Assembly (NCBI GenBank): GCA_033980235.1
Contig: CM067059.1
Location: 17,184,100 to 17,248,099 of the forward strand
DNA length: 64,000 nt
Direction of reading: 5' to 3'
Source of the DNA: Diadema setosum
Taxonomy: Eukaryota; Echinodermata; Echinoidea; Diadematoida; Diadematidae
Part shown: in pieces, positions 49,201 through 60,100 of the stretch
Numbering within the stretch: the stretch's first letter is position 1
How the letters are laid out: each line of letters begins with the position of its first letter
Notes under the pieces: generated by a model
Database searches by the model: none
Seen by the model: the letters and a program-made list of their open reading frames with translations, nothing else
What the model was told of the DNA's origin: nothing
Position numbers and translations under genes: made by a program

Positions 49201-52200
49201 TGTTCTTTTCTTCTTCTTTTTTAAATCAAGTTTGTGTTTACTATATAATGTCAAAAATTGTTTTCCCCCTAATCATTATTATCAAACTTCAAAAGATGGT
49301 GATATATTGTCCAGCACATGGTTCTTGTCTGTGTCAGTGCATGGGTCTTTTTGTTCATCATTCATGGAGAGGAAAGACAGTGACAGGTTAGAAGGGAAAT
49401 CAAAAGAAGAAATCACCTGCTTACCAAGCTGTCTTTAACATCAGCATCAGTAATCATCATTGCTATCGCAAATAAAATCATTTGGACCTTTGATGAACAT
49501 TCAAAACTGCTATCATCATCACCACGCACTTAGAAACATCAGCATTAAGCGCTATACAAGTGTTATTCATTATCGTTATCATTATCATTACCACTTGAGC
49601 TAAACGCCTCAGCAAAGAAGTCAAAGAAAGTAACAAAACTCCATGGTTGCTAGACAAAAATGCTACTACAAATAGCACACAGAAAAAAGAACAAAACTTC
49701 CTTGAAAACACAGCACCTAAATGGACAAATCACTGATACAAACAGTTTACATGACACTCTTGAAAGAATAGCTGTACCTCGAAATGTAAAAGGAAAGGGC
49801 GGAGTGATATACATATACAGAAATCTTCCCAAATGAGGTGTGAGAAAGGACTGCAGTGAAGAGAAGTGAAAAATTAAATGAATTTGGTATATTTCCCTGC
49901 AATGTTGTTTGTAAATCATGTTAGCAACATGGAAATATGCAAGTTGTGCTCAGTCTAGGGAATGGTGCATTCCAATGTCTTTTGTTAAGCATATCTGTAC
50001 TTATTAGCAATGACTGACAGATGATGCCACAGACAGAATCTTGGTTTTGCAGTTTTTAGGAGGCTTTTAATATTTTTTTTTTCTTTTTGTGATCATATCT
50101 TAGTAATCTAAAGAAAAATAATAGAGAAATTATCAGAATATATATGGCACATATCTAGATATATTCATTTGATCATATAGGTGATGTTGAGAGTATCATG
50201 AATGTACACAAAGTCAACATGCATTTGTATTATATAGTTCCTTTAAGTTCTCCAATCAAATTGGCTCATCATAAGAAATGATTTTCCTAGTGCAAAGTGC
50301 CTATTTGGTCATGCATCTGACTGAAATCTGCTATAGTGATGCTCCTCTGTAGTGATCACCTCTCTTATTTCTGCTCTGATCTGGTCTCTGTCACGGGTCT
50401 CATACTTCCTGCTGGAGGACTCCCGCTGGGCACGAAGCTCCTCCTGAATGTCCCTCAGTCTCCTTTCCACACGGTCCGATGGCTAGACCAGAAGATGAAT
50501 AGAAGATAAGAGTAGGTACTTAAAGCATGATAGATGCCGTTTACATGGGAAATGGGCAGGGGAGTTGGGTGAGCTGGGAGACAAAGTGTTAGTCAGCATG
50601 AATTGAGTTATATATCTCTTGCACATGTAAATTAATCCGGCAATCAGGTCATAGGATCGCACTGCAAAAATAAACAGCACTTTCAGTATATTCAAGCTTC
50701 CATTGGTTAGTACATTCAAAAACTTTGTTGCTGGTGGTCTGTCTGTCTGTATTAAAGTGGGCAAGTGTATCTTTCTACCACGAAACCTTGATGATCAACA
50801 TGGAACTTGGCATACCTCCTAAAGTATGCTGCTCTAAGGTGAACCAAATTCAAATCAATTTCTGCAATGAAACATTGTTTTGGTCCACAGTTCAAACAAT
50901 AAACTAATATCCCTTTCATAAACTCAATTATAGTCATAAAACTGGGTGCTGCTAGAGTTTAGGCATCACGAAATGATTCTGGAGAAGTTGAGGAGGCTGT
51001 TAAGGGCCAGCAATGCCTAAGCGATGCCCTGTTGACTTCCTGCCGGTCCATTTTACATCAAAATTTGGCAAAATTGGGGGATCTTCTCCATGCGTCGTTC
51101 AGGCAGTGACCCACCGACAACCAAACGATTTCCATCCAGCCATTGGCCAATTTTTAAGACATTGCTCAGTGACCAGCAGGTGATCGGCAGTGTCCCATAG
51201 GCATACCAGTGGCAGCTTGCCGGTCTCTGCCAGAAATTTCTCATGAGCAACCTGGGCATATATGTGACTGCCCCTTGGCCATTAATATCAATGCTTTTGC
51301 TCTGCATTTGACAGGTCAACAAAGTCTACAATAACATTGATTCTATCTCAATGACTAGGACAGTGAGATCCACAAGCCCAGCTCTTTGCTCGGTTGAGGA
51401 AGTGTTTAAAGGCCCCCTCACACCTGAGCGAATTGCCTGAAATATGACTTGCGATGGCTGGCGAAAGGCATTTTTGGAAAAATCGTTTCCACTGGTAATT
51501 GATAGTAAATTATATTTACCCTTCGTGTTTGGGTTCGTACACCTTCTGAACTAACAGTTGCGATTATTCAAATTCGCACGGGATTTTTGAACATGTTTAA
51601 AATTTTCTGACGAAATGAAAAATCGTCTGTCATTTGCATCTCTTATTTAGTCTGCGGTAATCGTTCGTTTATTGTTCGTGTGCTATTGTCATGCATAGTC
51701 CCTCATCATGCTTTTGCCAAGGTGGACCGATCTCGAAAGAACCCTAAACAAAGCAACACGATGACTAAATATGACTTGCGCATAGAAACGAAGATACTAT
51801 GACAAACGTATTTTCGCTTGCCATCTTCTATGCGAAGGGAAACTAAGACTGACTTTTACTAAATTTGAAAGGCGATGCATACACGAAGGCAAGTCTAAGA
51901 GATACTATGACAAACTATGGATTGCGGAGTGATACGAATACGAGCGAATGACCTGACGAAAAAATTGGCGAATGCTGAGCTGCTCTCTGTGACCAGCCAC
52001 TCACCACGCTACTCATATATAAACATTCCACCCGAAAGTTTCAAAGTTTCTTCACAAAAATGGAAGATGCAGCCCGCCTCAGAGTCCAGTATTTACTCGC
52101 AGTGGCTCAGAATGAAGTTATACATCAGCAGCTGAACCTACACCAGTTCATCAGAGGCCGCTTCAGATGGAGATGAGGCTTCAAACAACGTCGTATCTGG

Positions 52201-55200
52201 AAAGGGACGTGGCTGAACCCTGCCAAAAGAAGGGCTTTTGGAATCTACGACCAGCTGTTGGTTGAGCTCCAAAGAGAAGACCCTTTGACTTTCGAGAAAT
52301 TTCTCTTCATGCCCCCTGAACTCTACGATGAAATCCTGGAGAGGGTCAGAGGAAGAATCAGGATCGAGGCAGTACACCTGGTACAGGGAGCTGCTGGAAG
52401 AAGGTCTCAAGTTGGCAGCTACTCTCCGTCATCTTGTGTCCGGCACCAAGTACTCCGACATGCAGTATGGGTGGAGGGTGCCTGAAAACACCCTGTCTGT
52501 AGTGGTCAGGGAAGTGTGTCAGGCCATATGTGACGAGTATGCAGATGAAGTCATTGTAGCCCCTTCAATCCCGATGGATGGAGACAACTTGCTGGTGGAT
52601 TCTACAAGCGGAGGAATTTTCCCCACTGTGTGGCAGCTATTGATGGCAAGCATGTGGCCATCAGAAAGCCTCCTCTGTCTGGATCGCTATACTAAACTAC
52701 AAGGGCTTTTTAGTATAATCCTGTTGGCTATAGTGGAGAGTGACTACAAATTTGTCTGGTGCGATGTTGGTGGTAGGTATGATACAATAGGGGAAAGGGG
52801 GTAGGTCGAGTCAATCTAGGGGTACATCAGATTTATTATCACCTCACCTCCATTGTTACTGTTTCAATATTTATTTTTTGCTAAAATGATAGCAATTGGG
52901 GCAATTCATCTCAGTTTTTGCTTGATACCCTTTTTTTCTTCTTCAAAAATGTGCTTTAAGAATAATTATTAATGTTGGATATTTATTTCACACAAATGAT
53001 CTTTTGTGTAGAGGCAAATCTCTGAAATTGATTGATTTGTTTCATTATAATGTTCGTATTTTTATGCATAAATTTTCAATTGATGAGCTTCCTGACATTT
53101 TTGCACGTATGTTCATAAGAAATAACTCTCTTCATATCTACCCATATCTCTTCCTTTCATGTAGCGTGGATGATTTCTCTGGCTGCACTGAAATCTTGAC
53201 GGACCTGGTTGCTTTTATACTCCCCGAGGAGTGCACACAACACGTATGAGAACGCCTGATCTATTCTTTCGTTTTCGTTTCCAATCGCACGCCATATCAA
53301 ACCATTGCTCATTGTTCCTTCGTCTTATCGGGTCATATCAACCCTTCGCTCGCCCTCGGCCTCAATTTACTCAAAGAAGTGAACCGAAAATTGTTATCCT
53401 TCGCATGTCATATTTATCCTTCACTTACCGTTCGTTAATCATATTTGACTTTAGTTTATAATCGGATGTTTTGAAGGCAAATTGTATTTGAAATCATTGA
53501 ATTTGCGCGCATTTCGTGCATTTTTCCCATTTGTTCCCCTACATTCGCTCAGGTGTGAGGAGGCTTTAAAGCTTGTTGTCACTGCATTTTTGTTCTGGCT
53601 CCCCTTCCCCCTCTAGTCACTTGGTATTCTTCGGTACTTTTGTCACTTTTATTCGATGAAAACCATAGGGAAAAAAACAGGGGCTACCTGACAACTTCAT
53701 TCAGATACGTAGCTTATTAGAGTAGAAGCTCATCTGTACTAGAAATTCACCTGAAATTGGTGTTTTGATCTTAATGAAAGATATTTACCCCCAGAAGTTT
53801 AACACCAATTTCAGCAGAAATGTAGTTGTTTCTCTTGTGGTATGCACTAAGCAATGCTTCATACATGGCCAGGCAGACATTGCTGAAAATCAAGCAGGCG
53901 CCACCCAGACACCGGTCTGTTTTGAACTCACCAACCAGTGACCAATTGATCCGTCAGCAGGAACCAAGCGGCAACTGCTTGGCAGCCGTTAATCTAGTAA
54001 TTTAACTTTTTTTGCCTAAATCGTTCAACAGCGATCACTCGATTAGGTTGGTAACCGGGCAGTTGCTGCCAAGGCACAAATTATATTTTGGCCAGCGAGT
54101 GGGAAGGCATAGCTGGAATTTTAACTCTGCAGTAAAACTTCAGTAGCATCTGGGCGATGCCCTGAAAAATGGTGGTGCCTGGGTGAAATTGGCTAAAAAC
54201 TTGCCAGCTGGCCACCGAGTAAGCTGACTTTTTGGTTGTGACCATAGCCTTAGACATTAGATTTTCCTTCCTTCTGGTTTGCTTTCAGGTAAGATTTGAA
54301 GTACCCGGTATTCATCAGTGGATGGTGGTCAATGAGCCTTGTTGTCACATTGCATGACCAGTCACCATAAAAGCCTCATAAAGCTGATGAATATTGATTC
54401 CTGATTTTGGCACTTTATAATTCTCCAAAACCTGGACTTCCACTCAAGTATAATTTGTCCCACTTAATTACTTGTACCAAAAACCCACAACAAAAATAGT
54501 ATGAAAATCTTCTGACACATAAATAGTGTTGTGGGAAAAGAATGTATGGAAATGCACAGGACATAAGGCATTCAGATACAATGGGTCAATGCAAAACTCT
54601 ATAGCAACATGCTTTAGAGAAAAACAAAAAAAGCATGTTTATATTCATGAAAGACATAATTCTTGGTCTTTCAGACAGGGGGCAGTTTGGACTATACACT
54701 TTCTACATTTTTCCAAACTTAAGTGTATATGACTTCATCATGTTGATGGGTGATGTATTTCAATTTTTTTATTTACTCCTCTATTTATCTGTCTCTTTAT
54801 CTATCCGATGTATCTATCTCTTTATCTCTATTACCCTGCTTTCTTCTCGTTGGCTGCGTTTCATGGAGTCAGAGAGATCTAGGAGAATCCTGCGGTTGTC
54901 TGTGTCCAGCTGGGTCCTCTGTCTACGCTCCTGTTGGAGCTCTGCTGCAAGCTTGGTCTGGTCTCTGTTCAGATCCCGCAGGTCCCCGTGGATATCATGG
55001 ATCTGTCACAATCATCAGGGTAGATAAAAACAAAAACAACAAAACAAAAACAAAATAACAACTTGGGAGAGCATTCACGTGAAATTGAACTTGCACACAC
55101 ACGCACGCACATATGTACAGTGTATACACCTAGGTATATAAAACAAGAGGCCCGGGGGTCTCGCGCTCACCTGGGTATCGCAAGTTCAGCTTTCACGCAT

Positions 55201-57074
55201 TCTTGCAAAGTACTGTATAAGCTGAATATTTCGCGAGGTTTTTATTTTCGCGAATTTCGTGAGTCAGGTGCTATTCGTGAAATTAAAGACATGCGAAACT
55301 AGAATTATCACTGAAGGTGATTAATACCCCTGCCCCTAGTGTTGCTTTATAGTATGTGATGCCATGAGGGCAATGACGTTGATACCAAGTTTGTGCACTT
55401 GTCGAATTGGAAACAGAATAATTTTAGTTTACTGTACAATTACAGAGTTGACACTGAGTATAAAACTTACAGCAAATGGAAACATGCTTTCCCCCAGCAT
55501 CTCTACACTTAAAGACCATCATACACACCAAATTTGACCTTCATAGCTTGAATGGTTTATTTTGATACAAAAATGAGTGGTTACCATGGCAACACATTTT
55601 CCTTAAACTAACACATTGGTGTCTTGCAATTATACACTTCTAGATCATGATACATACTAAATTTGAATTTAATTGCTCGAATGACAGAAAAGTTATTCGA
55701 TCTGCGAGGTTTTGGTAAAATTGTGGTTACCATGGCAACGGTTTGTGTGACAAACACAAAAATTATGTGTTCCACATCTATACCTCAGGGCCATAATGCC
55801 TACCAAATTTGGTTTCAATTGCTTGAAAACTGTGGAAGAAGTTCACTCCACAGGATTAAAAAAAAAAAAAAAAATGTGTTACCATGGCAATGCATTGTCC
55901 GATACAAATACAATGGACATTTTGCAAAACTACACTTAAAGAGCATCATACACACCAAATTTCACCTTCATAGATTAAATGGTTCAATTTCATACAAAAA
56001 CGAGTGGTTACCATGGCAACACATTTTTCTTATATTAACACATTGGTGTCTTGCATAACTACACCTCCCAATCATCATACACACTAAATTTGACCTTAAT
56101 TGCTTCAATGATGTGGAAGTTATTCAATCCACAAGGTTTTGGTAAAATTACGGTTACCATGGCAACGCTTTGTCTGACAAACACAAAAATTATGTGTTCC
56201 ACATGTATGCCTCACGGCCATAATGCCTACCAAATTTGATTCCAATTGCTTCAAAACTGTGGAAGTTGTTCACTCCACAAGATTTCGAAGAAAACATGCG
56301 GTTACCATGGCAATGCTTTGTCAAGTACAAACACAAAGAGTGTCTTGCATAACTACACCTATAGATCATCATAAATATCAATTTTGAAATTGATTGCTTA
56401 AATACTATGGAAGTTATTCAATCCACAAGGTTTTGGTAAAATTATGGTTACCATGGCAACGCATTGTCCGACAAACACAAAAAAACATGTCTTGCACATC
56501 TATTCCTCAATATCATCATTTACCCTAAAGTTTCATTTAAATTGCTTCAAAACTGTAGGAGGAGTTCGCAACGCACGATTTTGCAACAGACCGACCGACC
56601 GATCGCCCGCCCGACCGCCCGCCAGCCCGCCCGACCAACATCATGGTGATTCCTATATACCCCCTTCACACTACGTGTGGCGGGGGTATAAATATTGACT
56701 CTGATCACAATGTGGATGTGACGTATGTGTGTACATTTCTCCATTCAGTAAAGGACTCCGCGATCGCAAATTCAACCACTCGCGAAATCGTCAGGCATTC
56801 CCGATTCGCGAAAATTTAGACTTGCGAAATATATGGCGTATACAGTACTACCCTAGAACATTGCAAATTTGGGGGCAGCTTTGAGGGCTTCTATAGGGGC
56901 ATGATGCCATTTGCATATTCCATCACACTGGTAAAATACCTGCCAAGTACACTGTATTAAGAAAAACAAAAAGACTTACGTGTAAGAATAGCCTTCCCCT
57001 ACCCCCCATTCGATCCTAGCCTAACATCTGGATCTACTATATATCCCATTCGATCCTAGCCTAACATCTGGATC

Positions 57075-57150
<76 letters not shown>

Positions 57151-60100
57151 CCTTGAAAGTGCACTCACCAATGTATTTACTCAGAGTATTTCCAGTTTTA
57201 TACAATATCTTGTTTTTGTCTTGTTTTTGTTTGTTGATGTTTGGTCTTTCTTCTTTTTCTTCTTTTTTTTTTTTGGGGGGGGGGGAGGGGGAAATAGGGG
57301 GTTCTGGGGTCCTTGCATTAATATTGTCACCCTAGTGACAATGTCATGGGTTTGGTGACAAATTTGACTATGCGTTTTCAAGAAGATTAAGGAAATGTGT
57401 TGGCCCCATCATATCTTGAACATGAAACTTGAAACTACTATCATCAACGTACTAACTCATAGCATGAACTTGTATGTTTATTTGACTCAAATTTTTGGTG
57501 TCCTACACCTTCTTCAGGAGTCTTGCAGGCACCCTTGCAGGCTATTACCTCTGAACAACATATCAAACTTTGGGGACATGGCGCACACTTGTATACTCTA
57601 TCACACTGGCTATAATACTTGCCAAGTTTTGAAAAAAAAATATGATCATGCATTTCTCAAAAAAATAAGATCAAAATGTGACTAGAAATGTCGCTATGGC
57701 GACTGGTATGCCTCAGCCATAATGCATTCTGATGATTCTCCTAATAGGTCTAGATAGTACAAGTGGACAATGTGTGATTACATTTTCACAAAATTGGCAA
57801 AATATTAAAATGACAAGTTTGTCACAAATGTGTTGAATGTTCACCTTCCTTGACCTAGGTTTAATGGATGAATAGGAGAGCATGTATTTGGGGATTTAAG
57901 GACTTTAACTTGACTTTGACCAATTCATACATTTATGCATTAAGTAATTTTCATGGTACCAGTATGGAGAAAAAGTGCAATTTCTGTATTGAATAGTAAA
58001 TTGTTACCATTTTCATCTGGCCTTTGACCCTAAAATTCATCAGGTAATCACTTTCAGGTAGAACATGCATAAATATGTAGTAAGTTTCAAGATAACTTGA
58101 GCCACTTCCCAGATATGGAGGAAAAAGTTAGTTCAGCACTTTCACTTTATCTTTGACCTTTTGACCTTTGAGGCAAAAAAAAAAAGAAGAAAAAAAACTT
58201 TCTAGAGAATTTCTATTAGGTTACACATGCATACACCAAGTGTAAAAAAAAAATAATCCTGCTGGCATTGCATAAAAATGAGGGAAATAGTAAAATTTTG
58301 AAGTGTTGCACTTGACCTTTAACCCCTGACCTTTGACCCCATGAACCCTACATTCTCTAGATAATCACTGCCAGTCAGTACATGTATATACTATATTCCA
58401 TGAAGATACCTTGAACAATTTTCCAAGGTACGGAGAAAAAAAAAAGAAGTTTTAATGTTTTTACTTGACCTTCTGACCTTTGACCTTTGACCTCATGACC
58501 CTAACTTTCATCAGAGAATCTTAATTGGGTAATACATGTATACACTAAGTTTCAAGAAAATATCTTCAGGCATTGCATAGATATGGTGGAAATAGTGAAA
58601 TTTATGTATTTGACCTTGACCTTTGACCTTGAGCATGTGCACCCAAAAGTTGATAGGCACAACTTCACCCCCTAATACACATACGTGGCAAGTTTCATTA
58701 GGATACCTCAACAGGTTTTGATAGTTACCTTGTCCACAAAATTCATTACGGACGGACGGACAACCCGACAACCCGAAAACATAATGCCTCCGGCACCACT
58801 TCATAGCATAGGCATAAAAACTGGTCCACAATTTGGCCCAGGGTGGCAACCCCTGAATCTGGCATACACAAGCTTGAAAGTACACTCACTGCATGCATCT
58901 CATACTTCAGCAGAGCATTTCTTGTTTTAAAGAAGATAAATACAGCTGAAGCTGTACTCAAATACTTACTTCGAATAGCATTTTGGCTCCATATTAATTT
59001 CTGGTTTAATAGAAGAAGATTTTGAAAGAATCTGTAAGGGATTCTAGGACCCCTGGGTGCCCAGGTGGGGCATGGTGCCCATTTGTGCAAATATAAGCTA
59101 TCACCCTAGCAATACAATACATTGAACTTGCCAAGTTTGGTGAAAATTTGACCATGTCTTTGCAATAAAATGAAACTGAGAAAATTGCGCCTCAAACTGG
59201 TCCCCCTCCCCCGACAAGGCCTCAAGTGGGTACCCAGGATCTGCCATGAACAAACATGAAACTACAGCCATCAATGTACTTATTCACAGAGAAGAAAATC
59301 TTTTAAAGACCTTAATTTCCAGGCATTGGGGAGCCCAATGGGAAGAGGCATGGTGCTAATTTGAACAAGTTGAGATCCCATTACCCCTGGGATGATACTG
59401 CCAAGTTTAGTGAAAATCTGTCATGGGCTCTTCAAGAAGAAGCTGGATGTGTAAAAAGCATGATGCACACCACACGATGAATGATAGTAATAGCTCACTT
59501 GAGCCTTTGGCTCAGGTGAGCTAAACAAAAATTTGCAAAGAAATAGAAACAGACAATTTCTAATAACAAACTGTCTGGTAAAATAGAAATAGACACAAAA
59601 ATGAAATGATATTGATTGCTATTTAACCTTGTTGAGACAGAAATACGAAACACAATGTATTATACATTTTATATGTACTGTATGTAGAAAGGGAAATCAT
59701 GCCATGAAATCTTAATGCATTGCCATGGTAACAAATGAGCCAGCCTCACCTCATTAACATCACGGCTGAATCTCACCGATGGTCGCAGTCTTCTCTGTGA
59801 GAAAAACACATGAAATAAGAGAATTCAGATGGCACTCTTCATTTGAATCAGTAAAGTTATATTCACTTTATATGACTTAGTATTTGAGGTTGATCTACGG
59901 TCATCTTCATGTTATGCATACATTCAATAAAAACAACAACACATACATTAAGGTAATAGTAATTATTAAATAAGTGAATTTATAGCACAATTTGTTGTGG
60001 GGGAAATGCTGAAGTGTAATCTTTTTGCAAGATTTCATGAGAGTCATGATACTCAGTACTTTCCTGTTGGCAAAATGTATAGTGTAATAGCAAGCCACAC

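Larger units (their letters stand above)
55141..59526. mobile_element. Composite repeat with CTCACCTG/CAGGTGAG ends, hosting nested insertions
   Basis: It starts 'aaacaagaggcccgggggtc' followed by GCGCTCACCTGGG. It ends with a hairpin (59492-59522) followed by 'aaacaaaa'. Diverged internal units near 56870, 57370, 58850 and 59230 share 'ccatgaacaaacatgaaact', 'atcaatgtacttattca' and 'acttgccaagtttggtgaaaa' words. At least three other sequences sit inside it: the split mariner-type MITE with its own guest, an (AT)n tract, and pearl-like copy 2. The outer limits are inferred from the matching end motif. Confidence 0.55.

Noticed and set aside
52258..52485. Separate small genes inside 52.1-52.8 kb
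   Set aside because: Together they are frame-shifted pieces of a single Harbinger transposase pseudogene.
55580..56460. CRISPR-like array (regularly spaced 15-base repeats)
   Set aside because: Animal DNA context. The spacers are themselves diverged copies of one 145-bp unit, so this is an ordinary tandem repeat.
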